Assembly (NCBI RefSeq): GCF_918797505.1
Contig: NC_092794.1
Location: 34,958,122 to 35,022,121 of the forward strand
From: Bemisia tabaci
Lineage: Eukaryota; Arthropoda; Insecta; Hemiptera; Aleyrodidae
Direction of reading: 5' to 3'
Length of the DNA stretch: 64,000 nucleotides
Part shown: positions 1 to 11,222 of the stretch, in pieces
Layout of the letters: every line of letters begins with the position of its first letter
Numbering within the stretch: the first letter of the stretch is position 1
Position numbers and translations under genes: made by a program
The notes under the pieces: model-generated
Databases searched by the model: none
What the model was told of the DNA's origin: nothing
Seen by the model: only the letters and a program-made list of their open reading frames with translations

Positions 1-710
1 AGATGAAAATTCATTGTGTGAGGACTAGTAGTACAGCACACACGCTATTCGAGACCGGAGGACACACGACAACACTGCGAGACTGGTCGAGGTATGCGAT
101 TCCGAGAATTGAGAGGGAGGGGACGTTTTCCGACTGATCAATGCCGCGCAAGCAGTTTCTAATAGCCGAGTTTCCCGACCTTCGCTTCTTTTCGTTCTCG
201 TAACTCGCGACCAACAAAGTCCCTAGCACACAGAAAACGAGAAAGGGGAGCTTTTAGTGAGTCAGGAAGAACAAATCGGTCATCAGAATAAAAAATTGAC
301 TATTTTTGGAAGTGGCCTAGGCGCAAGAAGAGGATTACTCACTTGAACGTTACTCATTCTTTGGTTAGACGCGTTATCCTCGTGCGACCATCCTCGGTGG
401 CTGCGCTCAATCGCCGAAGATGGCCGCACGAGGCGACCGCGACGCGGCCGACCAAACAATAAGTAACGTGCAAGTAAGTAATTCAATTATTGGAACTTAT
501 TAATTATTGGAAGTTCTCGTGCAAACCTTAACCTCACCGTTGAGTAAATAAAGGCGTCTTTTACATAGCGTTCCGGCGCGGCGCCTCGAAGACGAAATCC
601 TAACTCTGTCAAGTTGCGCATTTTTTGAAGACTCTAGTCACGTTCAAAACGTCAGTCTAAACCGCCATTTTCAATACTTCTCACTTCTCAGGTTGAAAAT
701 TCGTTCGAAT
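1..710. repeat. Decayed copy of the right half of the 36-kb foldback family
   Basis: Two blocks (about 1-282 and 490-700) match, with many differences, the right arm of the foldback at 35753-36945. Shared words include GGGAGGGGACGTTTTCC, TAACTCGCGACCAA and GCGTTCCGGCG, in the same order. The two blocks are separated by an unrelated hairpin MITE (335-481). The short open frames here are shadows with no protein similarity that I recognise. Confidence 0.6.
335..481. mobile_element. 147-bp hairpin MITE
   Basis: The sequence folds on itself almost end to end. TTACTCACTTGAACGTTACT at the left end pairs with AGTAACGTGCAAGTAAGTAA at the right end, with a few mismatches, and almost no loop is left in the centre. 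It interrupts the older foldback copy around it, so it is the younger insertion. No target duplication can be assigned with certainty. Confidence 0.7.
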
Positions 711-800
711 TTTGACGATTTTGAACTATTGTGGATTCTCTGCGAATCTCCTGTGAGGACAAGGCAATGATAATTATCGATAACGAAGTGTCCGGGATCA

Positions 801-801
<1 letters not shown>

Positions 802-858
<57 letters not shown>

Positions 859-877
859 TAATAATAATAATAATGAT
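802..877. repeat. (AAT)n microsatellite
   Basis: A run of about 25 AAT units with one GTA and one CAA interruption. The apparent poly-asparagine open frame across it is an artefact of the repeat. Confidence 0.95.
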
Positions 878-973
878 AGAATGAATATTAAACCTGCATT
901 TTTTGTAAACCCCGAAAAAAAGACGTTAAAGTGAGCAATGCCTCATAGTTTAAAAAAAAACAATCGTCCTCTT

Positions 974-988
974 CCCCCCCCCCCCCCC
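974..988. repeat. Poly-C tract
   Basis: Fifteen consecutive C residues. No gene or conserved element is seen in the surrounding 880-1496 stretch. Confidence 0.9.
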
Positions 989-1496
989 TCTGCAGGAAAA
1001 GCTCTCATTAACTGGATTGAAAACTTCATCTAACTGAATCGGCTCAGCAACTTTGAGGAATCCAATGAAATCAGTATTGTGAAATCCTCAAAATTCAGAT
1101 TGGGGGGAATCCTAGGGTGAGCCAAAAAACAGACTTATTCAAAAATCAAAAGGAAATAATGTGGAAAAGTTGTGTATGACGAGTTTTGCACTACCTAAGA
1201 GGCATCAGGAAGGTATAACAAAGGTAAAGGTAATACTATTATCAAGTTTAAAGCGATCTTCTCTTGCCTCTGAAAATGAGCTGGTATAAAACACGACGTC
1301 AACAAAATAATTATTGCTCCATTATCATCTAGGTACAATAGACAGAGTCTAAGAAAACTAAAGACCGAAGTTTTTGGTTATTGCGAAGTCACTCCAAAAA
1401 AATTTCGAAATTCGCTGCAAAGTCGATAAATATCGTGTTCTTTGATTCTCCTAGAGTTTGCTTAAGAACAGACTAAGCGTCAAAGATTTTCATCCT

Positions 1497-2843
1497 ACAG
1501 GGTGTCTCACGAAAAAGGAGCCACCTGGGATATCTGGCGAACGGGTTGGAATTTCGAAAAACGGTAAAAGAGGTGTTCGTTTATATCGTGGGGGACACCT
1601 CTCGACGTATTTTAAATTTTCCCGAAATGCGGTAGGGGCGCGGGGCGGGGGTGCCCCTCCCGTAAATCGAACTTTTCAAATGGCACTCCCACATTTTTAT
1701 TTCAGAAATAGATTCTACGCAAAAAGAACAAGCCACCCTGTCCAAACCGGATGAAAATCGGACCATTTTTCAGCGATTGGCAGAGGTTGAAACATTTTTC
1801 GAACGCTCTTTTCAAAAAATCCCCACGCCGAATGGGATTGCCGTATCAAACCAAACTCTCCGACAAAAAAACTCTTAAGCAGTGCCCTTTCGATAAAAAA
1901 GAAAAAAATATACTGTACTCGAAAACTGGAGCACGCGGAGCCCTTTTCTTCGACATTAAGATGCGATTTACCGAACATTTCCGAGGGGCGCTCATCGGGA
2001 GGGAGTACTAAGTTTTGGACACGAATCAGTATTCTTTTTTCTGAAATATAAGAAACCAAATCCATAGAGAAACAGCTAAATAGAAAAATAAATTGATTAC
2101 CTTTTTTTAGGTGAGTGTCAATGATTTGAGCCGCACCTGATGTTTTCATGAATGTTTAAAATCAGTTGTTACTCGCCAGAACATTTATTTTCAAAGAGGA
2201 GAAGTTTAAACTTTCCGTTTATTCTTCAACGGTCATTTAAAACCAACTCCAGAAAATTGCCACGCACCGCGGGAAAATAGCGTTCTTAAAAACATCAAGG
2301 TCCGGCTCAAATCATTGAGACCCACCTGAAAGAAGGTAATCCATTTATTTTTCTATTTAGCTGTTTCTCCATGGATTTGGTTTCTTATGCTTCAGAAAAA
2401 AGAACACTGATTCGTGTCCAAACTCCCTCCCGATGAGCGCCCCTCGGAAATGTTCGGTAAAACGCATCTTAATGTCGAAGAAAAGGGCTCCGCGTGCTCC
2501 AGTTTTCGATTACAGCAGATTTTTTCTTTTTTTATCGAAAGGGCACTGCTAAAGAGTTTTTTTGTCGGAGAGTTTGGTTTGACATGGCAATCCCATTCGG
2601 CGTGGGGATTTTTTGAAAAGAGCATTAGAAAAAAGTTTCAACCTCTGCCAATCGCTGAAAAATGGTCCGACTTTCATCCGGTTTGGACAGGGTGGCTTGT
2701 TTTTTTTTTGCGTAGAATCGATTTCTGAAATAAAAATATGGGGGTGCCATTTGAAAAGTTCGATTTACGGGAGGGGCACCCCCCGCCCCTCCCGCAGTTT
2801 GGGAAAATTTAAAATACGTCAAAAGGTGTCCCCCACGATATGA
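1497..2843. mobile_element. Foldback element with ACAGGGTG end
   Basis: Two long inverted arms (about 1578-2150 and 2288-2843) surround a centre of about 140 bp. Examples of pairing are GGGGGACACCT with AGGTGTCCCCC, and CAATGATTTGAGCC with GGCTCAAATCATTG. The left side begins ACAGGGTGTCTCACG, the end type seen on other foldbacks in this window; the matching right end is missing, and the sequence passes straight into a LINE relic. Mirror-image open frames on both strands are products of the palindrome, not genes. Confidence 0.85.
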
Positions 2844-2853
2844 AGGAAAACGT

Positions 2854-3095
2854 AAATGGTATGGCCACGTCTGGAGAATGGCGGGAGATGGGTTACCGAA
2901 GAGGGGCCGACATGGGATTCCTCTTGGAAGTGAGCACAGGGGGCGCCCAATGATAGGGCGGCGGGATGGGAATGAAGCAGACGTGTTAAAGAGTTCTATG
3001 CCCGAAGGGTTGTGGTGCAGTTGGGGACGGTGATGGTGAATCCTTGGCCCTCTATTATCGATAGAACGCCAAGGAGTGCTATGAAGCGACGTGTA
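2854..3095 (+). pseudogene. LINE 3' coding relic (post-RT domain)
   Basis: Translation of the plus strand gives WYGHVWRMAGDGLPK, the same conserved post-reverse-transcriptase block as in the LINEs at 32106-32639 and 45819-46154 (WYGHVRRMA..LPK). The following GRPM and W positions are partly kept, but the frame soon breaks. Only the extreme 3' coding part is present, joined directly to the right arm of the preceding foldback. It is a short dead fragment of a non-LTR retrotransposon. Confidence 0.7.
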
Positions 3096-3239
3096 TACAT
3101 ATGCATACAGATTATTGAGAGACCCCTTGTTATCCCGTACCTTTCTTGGCAGGAGTCTTCCTTCCTAGAGAAAGCTCTCAGGGAGCTCTTACATATGTCA
3201 GGGATTAGCGATTTCAGTACTTATCGCAGTGTAAAATTT

Positions 3240-3651
3240 CGCGAGAAACAAGATGATACCACTGGTTTTCTCTGAAACGAACTTCGAAGCTCAAAAAAGC
3301 TCTCAACGTTAAGCCCTTAGTGGAGGGGACCCCCCCACGCTACGTTAAGAGACCGCATCTATATCCAGTCTAACTCTCCATGCACAGATAAAGAGCGAAT
3401 ACCTACACTGATAAGTTTACCATGCTAGCAGCTTTAGGGTCCCCAAACAAAGTGGCATCCCTGCTGATGTCTTTGATCCCTAAAACTGTGCATGGAGAGT
3501 TTGACAAGGTATGGTGGTGGACTCTCAACGTGCGTGGCGGATGCCCTCCGTTACGGCCTCAATTTGGAGTGTTTTGTTGAGCTTAGGCCTTCGTTTCAGA
3601 GAAAACCAGTGGCATCATCGTGTTTCTAGCGAAACACGATGATGCCACTGG
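3240..3651. mobile_element. Foldback/MITE with nested inverted repeats
   Basis: The outer inverted pair is 3241-3283 and 3587-3630 (CCACTGGTTTTCTCTGAAAC in one arm). An inner perfect 16-bp pair is AACTCTCCATGCACAG at 3372-3387 with its complement at 3486-3501. The right end carries an extra perfect palindrome at 3606-3651 that repeats the terminal sequence back to back. No coding potential is seen. Confidence 0.75.
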
Positions 3652-3847
3652 TTCCCCAATTTACTCTGAAAGAATCGCTTAAATCGTTAACTTCCGACGT
3701 GCGCAAGTTCTCAATTTTCTGAAACATAACTGACGGAATAAACTTGGCAACGTAAAATACGACTTAGCAATATTCACAGAAATAAGATTTGAGTAGTCCC
3801 ACGACATTTTGAGACTGGTGCGCGGAGATATGCCAGTTAGATCTTCA

Positions 3848-4028
3848 CGGGTGAGCCCTTGCGGTTCTTGTGTGATCAGTCCTTTATACCCTTTGATTCA
3901 GAGTTTGATACGAAACAGGAGAAAGAACTTGAAAAGGAAGAACGTTATGTGACACATTGCCAAATCACAGAATCAAGTTGGGGTTAAGAGCCTTGATCAC
4001 ACAAAAACTGCAAGCCCAGGGTTTCCGC
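3848..4028. repeat. Short imperfect inverted repeat
   Basis: About 38 bp at 3848-3885 (core TTGTGTGATCA) is mirrored at 3990-4028 (core TGATCACACAA) with several mismatches. It may be an old MITE; the ends are unclear. Confidence 0.45.
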
Positions 4029-4029
4029 A

Positions 4030-7000
4030 AGTAACTCATATTCAAATTCCCAACTTCTTTTTATTTTCCTTTACTTCAAAATTTTCGAATGCCCTAACTA
4101 TCCCTGGCCCTCGTACCAAACTTCCACTGAGATTGTTTATTTTACGAGGACTTCTGTTTCTATGGACCGATTGAACAATAACGGAGAAACTAAAAATTAT
4201 ATGACAACCACTGCGATGTACCTGCTGCTGGGTTGGGCCAGATAAAGTTGTAAGCTTGGTTACAAGGCGCTTGAATTATGGTCCATCCTGTATATCACAG
4301 CACTCAATGTACCGCAACACTCCACATATCAAAGGATTCGTCACCATATATCACAGGAGTTGTAGTTTCTCCATTACTGCGCAAACGATGCACCATGCTG
4401 TTTGACATTGCTCACAAAATTCCTTAACTTCTTCAGGTCGCCATATTCCCTATCTTTCCAGGTTTTCCAGACGACCAGAAACTCTGAAGCACTCCCTTGT
4501 GAAGATACGATAGGCTTGACTTTTTGTGCAAGTCTTAACATGGTGTGAGACATCTCAAATCTTACAGCTACGGTTATGCCTGAAATCAGGCAACGCCAAA
4601 ACAGTGTAGCCAAATCGTATTTTACGTTGATAAGTTTGTGCAGTCTGGAAATTTTGGGAAAATAGTGTTTGAAGAGCTTTCTTAAGGAAGAAAAACTAAT
4701 GATAGAAGCGGTGGCGGTGACAAAACTTTTTTTTTTTTGAACCTTCATACTTATCTTCGCGAATTTATGAGCAAAGGAGATAAACTTGGTGTTAATCAAT
4801 GGAGAATAAGATTTTATATCAAACGCAAGAGAAATCAGCTCTCTGACTGCTTTAGTTTAAAACTTGCAGTTCTAATCTTAGTTATATTAGGACAGCCTTT
4901 GTGCAATATTGCTTCATAAAAGCAAATAGAAAAATGACAATTTGTGAGTTCCCATGGAAATCACAACAGGAACTCATAAAAACCACAACATAGAGGCTGC
5001 TCATGATTCTTTTGATCTAAATTTACACTTGTAACAGGGGAGGTCTGCATAAATATGTGCTGGATTTTGATAGAACTTTACTTAAAATCAAATGCTTAGC
5101 TACAGAGCAAATCTTAAGTTCTACAACTTTGCTAGAGATTTTAACTTTCATCAACATATGATTTGTGACTGACTAGGTTTTGTCGTGTATCTCATGCTTA
5201 ATTGAATAAACTTACTGGTACGAACATACTGAACATAATGTTACTTTGAGGATCAAAAGGAGGCTGTAAGGACTAAAATAGGTGAAGATATCGCTCAAGT
5301 GAAAATTGGAGCTCGAAGAAAAAAATCATAAAAACCCCATGCGCTCAAAAGTTGGCTCTCATTTTAAACTTTGACAAAAGCAAGCAAGCTGGGTCCTGCA
5401 CATCCATATGTTGATAGAATATATCCTGAGTAAAAGATAATTCATAAGAACAGAAGATGACCAGTTTCTTCAAGAGATTAAAAGGAAACAGATCTTGCAC
5501 ACATTTGATTGCTTCCATTGTGTGGTCATTAGGATTGACAATAATTACGACAATGAAATTGCAGTTATGACTGCATATGCTATATCATCAGACAGGAGAG
5601 ATTCTAAAGGTACTGGGGAAAATTAATTCTATTAATTAAGAATCTTCGGCATTAAAGACTGCAAAAATGTCTTGCGCTAGCTCCGAGGATTTGAAGGAAA
5701 TTCTTCACGTCTTACGAAAGCTGAAAGATGCATGTTTACTGGACTTATCTACACACACTCTCTGAGTTACGAAACAAGGTCAAGATAGATAATAGAGGGC
5801 ACCAGAGGTGCCAATTCACTCGCGGCAGTAACTATTTTCCCTTTATAAGTCATATGCCTGGCTTTTGCTAAGCTGGTGTGTAAGAGTGTTGCCTACTTAA
5901 ATTACACTGACCTACATGAAAAATGTGATGAACTGAATCTAATGGCTTCCATGACACAGCTTCAGGAGTCAAATGGTGCTTGCGCTGCGCTTTTCTGGCA
6001 GAAAATGGAAAATTCATTCAAGAATGGTGCCTTTGCACAAGTCCATCCTGTTGACATGAAAAAAGAACTGATTCTCTTTCAGATGTGATTCAGAGTCTGC
6101 CATACCTGGTGCTTACAAATTGTAGTTTTGTTAGAAAGTAATTTCAGACCAAAAAATTTTCAAAAAAGATTTATATAACTTTCCCTCCAAACTTAATCCC
6201 TATGACCCCCTTTCAACCATTACATTGCTTTGTATCATGTAGTTTTGTTGCTTTGCATGTTTTCTAATTTCTAAGTGCTTTGGTTTTGTGCCTGATAATG
6301 ATCCAGCAAATTGAAAAGCTTAGCACAGCAAAACATAGCAAATGGTTAGAAACAAATAAAACGAAAGGTATCAGGCTATCAGTAACGAGAGGCTACTCAT
6401 ACTTATTTCATTACTTTCATACATACCTATGACAATATGTTTCAATGATTAAATTTTATCTCCCTCAATCTACTTCAGAGGTGTTTCTAGCGGCCTATAT
6501 TTGTCTCTTTCAAGCCCTGCAGACTTGATGTTTTGAAAAAGTTCTAAAATGCTACCACCTGATAATTTTATTTTGAGCAGTCAAAAATTTCTTTTGTAGG
6601 TAAGTAATCCCATAAGAGCCTATGACATCCTAAAACCGTCAGGTATTTCCTAATTTACAAGCAGTCATGGGCAATCAAGGGGGTAGTGGCAGTAGACAAT
6701 TTAGGTTCAAACTTATGCTTCAAAAGGAGCTGACGAATGAGAACCTCAGCTACTCTCTTCTTCAGAACACTTTCCATGAATGCCAATGAAAGCATGAATC
6801 AAAATTTACCCAGATTAAAGATGTGCAGTTACTTATGAAAGTGACATTCAAAAATTAAAAAGCATCAGCACAAAATTGCCTGATCTTGCTATCTACAGAT
6901 GACAGGAAAAGAGAGGCAAATTATGAAACGTGAGGCAGATTTAGGGATAAAAAGTTACCATAACCTCAAGAGAGTGGTCGCACAAGTTAGCAGGTTTTGA

Positions 7001-7613
7001 ATTGTCACAAATGAGGCGAAGCACCAAGTCTGCGGTGAAGCAGAGATTTGGAACCCAAAAATCAGACATTTCTGAACTTCTGGCATCCTTGAGTGCAGGT
7101 CGACTGAGAACTACAATCTCACATTGGGTTACGAGAAATTTAAAATACAACCGGCTGCTGAAGCGTAGGCATCTACTGCGATGTATCACAGACTAATTTA
7201 CAATATCAGAATAAATCACAATCAAGGTACTTTCCATTCAGACACTAGGTAAGTATTAATAGTAGTCTATCAAACAGGGAGGCAACAATTTGTAGTAAGC
7301 AATCACTAGAAGTTACTTGTGAATACCTTGTTAACACCAATAGATGAGAGATGATCTTCTACAATATGTAATGCAATGCTCCGAATACATGAAATATTTA
7401 ACCTAAAATATAAGACACTCATGGTATTGAGAGGGCCCTGCTTAAAGAGAGTGGATAAGTTCAGTTGATTTGGAGTGGTTCAACCATTGAACAAAAGCCT
7501 TTCCTTGATGCTTACAGGTCGAGTATTGTCTTCAACAATAATAATAGAATGAAGGGAACGAGATAGGCAATAGGAGGCACTGGAATGATGTTACGGGGGC
7601 TTATGAATTAACT
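4030..7613. other. AT-rich stretch 3' of inx2 without a recognised gene
   Basis: I see no repeat of the families found elsewhere in the window and no convincing gene. Three items are noted. A minus-strand open frame of 141 codons at 4374-4799 has no recognised motifs. A plus-strand pair of short frames at 5665-5763 and 5876-6088 may be a decayed gene. Opposing frames at about 6941-7196 are also unrecognised. No clear polyadenylation signal for inx2 was found on the minus strand within a few hundred bases below 7614. Confidence 0.5.
4374..4799 (-). other. Unrecognised 141-codon open frame
   Basis: An open frame beginning MINTKFISFAHKF and ending QHGASFAQ, with a basic N-terminal half. I recognise no domain, signal peptide or membrane segment, and the composition is typical of translated AT-rich intergenic DNA. 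It lies downstream of inx2 on the same strand. It could be an unspliced part of a gene or chance; I favour chance. Confidence 0.15.
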
Positions 7614-8693
7614 TTAGACTGTTTCTTTGCCTTCCAGTTTTTTAGCTAAATCAGCAACTAATTCTTTGTAAATGAGAGGATCAATATTTTTACCTAATTG
7701 ATAAAGTACAAACCAGTCTCCAATTTGACATTTTCTTGCTATTGTCTCAATTTGATCTTGGGGAGCAAGCCTAGATCGTGCTCGCAGTAAATACAACCTT
7801 GTTTGAGGCCCGAGAATTACTATGGCTCTGAAAATTAGAGCTAATCCAGTTAGAACTGTTAGAATGATAAACCAGAACCATAGGAAAACATAGATTTTCT
7901 CATTGACTATATTTAAAGGAAGCACACATAAACCATCGAACTTCTGGACAGTACCTGAAGGACCATACTTGTGGAATGTGCATTTGGTTAGCTTAGGAAA
8001 TACTTTGTTCATAGGATTACCTTTGTCATCAGGCTCCATTTCAGTATACTTCAGAACATCAGAGCCGTACGAACTAAATTCTCCATCCAAAAAGTAATCC
8101 ATGAAGTAGATTTGAGCGATGACGTTGATGAAATTCAACACTTCACAGATAAAAAATCGAACGGCATAGAAGTTTTGGGTGTGTAGATTTGTGGCGAAGT
8201 AATCCACTAATAACTTCTTGCGTTCATTTTTACAGTCCTCACTCACCACAGGGCAGTTGAGATCAAGTACAAGCATTTTGATCCGACCACCTTCCCAGGT
8301 TTTCCATAAATACCTCGGTACATAGAAAAGCATAGCTTGGAAGAAAAGCACAAAGCACACCCATTGGTAATATTGATGATATTTCACTTCATCTTCGCCT
8401 TCCACGTGACTGGCAACTCCAGGTTGCAATACGTCTTTCCCGACGCGACCACCAAGCCTATTTGGAATAGTAAAAGTTGAATGGATCCAACAGTACGTAT
8501 CCATAACACTCAAAGGAATTTCATCCACGATGCAATCAATAGGATCACCGATATATTGTCGGGAGGTAACCAGTAACGAAAACGCTATTAGAATAATTAC
8601 CGTGGCTTTGTAATGTAAGCGGAATATGTTGTTGTCGATGCATACTTGGTCTATTTTCAATAGCCCTTTCACGGAGCCGAACACGTCGAACAT
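7614..8693 (-). CDS. inx2: Innexin inx2 (gap-junction channel protein)
   Basis: An intact 359-residue single-exon frame, the usual length for insect innexin 2. It begins MFDVFGSVKGLLKID, with CCACC directly before the ATG, a good insect start context. Family hallmarks are visible: four membrane segments (about residues 28-46, 108-128, 177-199 and 268-292), the YYQW signature at 108-111 at the start of the second one, and two cysteines in each extracellular loop (C54 and C68; C238 and C256). The LVTSRQYIGDPIDCI and PRYLWKTWEGGRIKML blocks are the inx2 form rather than inx1, inx3 or shakB. Innexins form hexameric hemichannels in the plasma membrane that dock between cells to pass ions and small molecules. 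The Pez gene lies about 9.5 kb away, head to head. No frameshift or missing key residue is seen. Assignment to inx2 rather than a close paralogue is by remembered similarity. Confidence 0.96.
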   Translation of the reverse strand: MFDVFGSVKGLLKIDQVCIDNNIFRLHYKATVIILIAFSLLVTSRQYIGDPIDCIVDEIPLSVMDTYCWIHSTFTIPNRLGGRVGKDVLQPGVASHVEGEDEVKYHQYYQWVCFVLFFQAMLFYVPRYLWKTWEGGRIKMLVLDLNCPVVSEDCKNERKKLLVDYFATNLHTQNFYAVRFFICEVLNFINVIAQIYFMDYFLDGEFSSYGSDVLKYTEMEPDDKGNPMNKVFPKLTKCTFHKYGPSGTVQKFDGLCVLPLNIVNEKIYVFLWFWFIILTVLTGLALIFRAIVILGPQTRLYLLRARSRLAPQDQIETIARKCQIGDWFVLYQLGKNIDPLIYKELVADLAKKLEGKETV

Positions 8694-9232
8694 GGTGGTT
8701 GAGATTTAAAATTAATCACTTGACAAGAGATAAATGGTAAATGTGTATAAGAATGGTTAAAATGGATTGAAAACAGTGAGAAAAACACACATTCGATTAC
8801 TTGATCCCGAAGCAATCTGTTCAACAAGCCCGATCCAGCTGATTTCACGTCAACACTGCTAAATTCCACACATTGCCATCTCACTCATCTCAGTTCGTAT
8901 ATGTAGCTGCAGTGGTGCAGTTAGAGGCTGGCCAGGGCTACACATCCAGCCATCCAGAGGGTGACGCGCCGGCGTTGAGGCATTGCATCAGGGTGGGGGG
9001 AAAGATCTCTGCACTACTCTCGTCGACAGGCCCTCCGTCAATGAGGAATGCTGACAAAATGGCCATAAGGGGCATGAGGCCCCCTGTTTACTAAGGAACG
9101 CCGTTCGAGTCAAAACCTTTTTTCCGGCGCGCGGAATAAAAGAAGGCCGTTTTTCTTTGAAAAACTCTGATTATCCAGATTCTTCACCAAATTTGTTGTG
9201 TCTTCGATATATCTTCGTCGATCGCGTCAAAA
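8694..9232. other. 5' flank of inx2 (UTR and promoter expected)
   Basis: This non-repetitive stretch lies directly upstream of the inx2 start on the minus strand and should hold its 5' untranslated region and promoter. I see no clear TATA box or initiator. A 5' intron cannot be excluded. The GC-rich part at about 8930-9080 has no recognised function. Confidence 0.4.
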
Positions 9233-9488
9233 CAATTCGTCACCTTCCAGGCAAAGTATCACAAGCGCCATGCGACGTTTAAAAATTTCCGCCGCCATTT
9301 TATTTCTTTACTGAGAAATTGTTGGTTGAATCTGTTTGGAAATTTCACTTAATTTTATCGGCAGCACAAAGAAAATTCAGTGAAATTTTCGGACAGCTTT
9401 GTTGTACAATTTCTCTGTAAAAAAATATAACGGCGGCGGAAATTTTTAAACGTCGCATGGCGCTTGTGATACTGGAAGGTGACGAATT
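9233..9488. mobile_element. Hairpin MITE, about 255 bp
   Basis: Inverted arms of about 85 bp (9235-9320 and 9405-9487) share GCGCCATGCGACGTTTAAA and AATTCGTCACCTTCCAG, the latter with a 4-base insertion (GCAA) in one arm. The overlapping open frames across the hairpin are mirror artefacts. Confidence 0.8.
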
Positions 9489-9769
9489 ATTGTCGGTGTG
9501 GCGCTCGAAATCTGTTTCGCGCGCAGAATTTTCGATAAATCGATTGCTATGCGCGGATCGAGAGAAATATGGGAATACTGCATTACTTCCAACGGCATTA
9601 CCTCCACAAGACTCCCCTGCGATATATCGAATCGATTGTGGCAATGTGACCCAAGAGGGGTTGCGGCCAGAAGCCGACAGAGAGCGCTGAAACTCATACA
9701 ATGTTGCCAGTCTGTGGTGTATGATGTGTTGCTTGTTAAACGAAATGAAGGCGGGAGACCTATCGGCTA

Positions 9770-10150
9770 GAGTACCTGTATAGCGAGAGTATGGACAGAT
9801 CGCTTCATGGAGGGCTTAGGGCCCAAAAGTGCAGCCACCCTTCTAACCAACTTCTAACACACAAAATTTCACTGCCAGTCCGCAGATTTCAATTCTAACC
9901 AAGATGGCCAAGAATGTACAGGAATGAGCGTTCTTCCGCGAAATTGAGTAAATTTATGCAAAAACTGAGTCAAACACGTGCTTAATTAACGACGGTTCGT
10001 AACAATAGTATTAGTAAATCGTTCTGGATAATTGAAATTCATAGGTTGGCTGCATTTCTGGGCCCTAACTTTATTCGCAGAAGCATCGGTGAAGGCCTGA
10101 TGGATTTTCGGAGTTTCACATCTGTCCATACTCTCGCTATACAGGTACTC
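9770..10150 (+). mobile_element. TA-flanked MITE family M1, copy A
   Basis: A 381-bp element bounded by inverted repeats of about 30 bp starting GAGTACCTGTATAGCGAGAG, with a TA dinucleotide on each side (9768-9769 and 10151-10152). TA duplication and short non-coding length fit a non-autonomous Tc1/mariner-type element. Both ends continue into sub-terminal blocks that include AGGGCCCAAAAGTGCAGCC. Two more copies lie at 10462-10842 (opposite orientation) and 16563-16932 (same orientation). Confidence 0.88.
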
Positions 10151-10461
10151 TACTATCGGCAAATGCCCGTTCTTCTCAACAAGCCAGTTGGACGGTGGAT
10201 TGATCGCAATGAAAATTGATGGCGTGGCGATACATACTGTTCAAAACAAATAGCTTTCTCGACTGACCCCTTTAGTCCACATAACTCTGCCGAAACGACC
10301 CCGAACTGTGTTGCTTTTCTTATGTGCGTCGCTTCGTTGATCTTAGTTTGATTTTCTCGGACCGATAATGGCCCAGCCCATATATGAAGGATATCAATGA
10401 AATTAAGTATCTCTTAAGCGACATTTGGACTCTCTTAATAAATGTTCAATGATACTACATA

Positions 10462-10842
10462 GAGTACCTGTATAGGGAGAGTAGCGACAGATCTGAAACT
10501 CCGAAAGTCCATCAGGCCTTCACCGATGCCTCCGCGAATAAAGTTAGGGCCCAAAAGGGCAGCCAACCTATGAATTTCGAATGTCCAGAGCGATTTACAA
10601 ATACAATTGTTACGAACCGTCGTTTAGAAAGCATGTATTTGGTTTACTTTTTGCATAAATTTACTTATTTTTGCGAAAGAACGCTCATTTATGTACATTC
10701 TTAGCCATCTTGGTTAGAATTGAAATCTGTAGGCTGGCAGTGAAATTTTGTGTGTTAGAAGTTGCTCAGAAGGGTGGCTGCACTTTTGGGCCCTAAGCCC
10801 TCCATGAACCGATCTGTCGCTACTCTCCCTATACAGGTACTC
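10462..10842 (-). mobile_element. TA-flanked MITE family M1, copy B
   Basis: Same family as copy A, same 381-bp length, inverted orientation, flanked by TA at 10460-10461 and 10843-10844. Its terminal repeats read GAGTACCTGTATAGGGAGAG and are perfectly complementary to each other, while copies A and C have GCGAG at that position. That indicates compensating changes or gene conversion between ends. Confidence 0.88.
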
Positions 10843-11018
10843 TAATACTACACAACATGGATGATCGGTTGGTAATGCCGAGATTCTGGCAGTTGGTCGA
10901 TCAGTCCGTCGACAGCAAAATATGCTCTCTGCTCTCATCAGCCGGTAAAAAAACGATGGCGTTACGTCCCCCTGCGGTTTTGGGCGTTGGGCGCAGAGAT
11001 GTTAAAATTCATGAGGTC

Positions 11019-11222
11019 TTTTTTTTTTTTTTTTTTACCACTTCAAATAGTGCACAAGGGCCAATCCTTGCCCTTTATTCCCGTCCCCCTCCAACCCCTC
11101 AACCGGTCCCAGGCAACAATTATTGTTTGAGACCATCAAACTCGGATCGTCTGGCCGGGAACCGTACCCGGGACCTCCCGATCATAGAGGTGGCGCTACA
11201 ACCATTACACCATACTGCCGTG
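11019..11222 (-). mobile_element. tRNA-derived SINE
   Basis: Read on the minus strand, the element starts at about 11222 with a tRNA-like head. An A box (TGGTGTAATGGTTGTAGCG) lies at 11192-11212 and a B box (GGTACGGTTCCCGG) at 11154-11167, about 40 bp apart as in tRNA genes. A tRNA-unrelated body follows, ending in an A-tail (18 T on the plus strand, 11019-11036). It does not keep a full cloverleaf, so it is a SINE and not a tRNA gene. No clear target duplication is seen, because its 5' end merges with the next MITE. Confidence 0.82.

Noticed and set aside
731..934. Open frame with a long poly-asparagine run
   Set aside because: Produced by the (AAT)n microsatellite; no conserved flanking protein sequence.
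1715..2149. 144-codon minus-strand open frame and its relatives at 2414-2728
   Set aside because: Mirrored between the two arms of the 1497-2843 foldback; not a gene.
11019..11222. tRNA gene on the minus strand
   Set aside because: A and B boxes are present, but the acceptor stem and anticodon arm do not fold, and an A-tail follows; it is a SINE.
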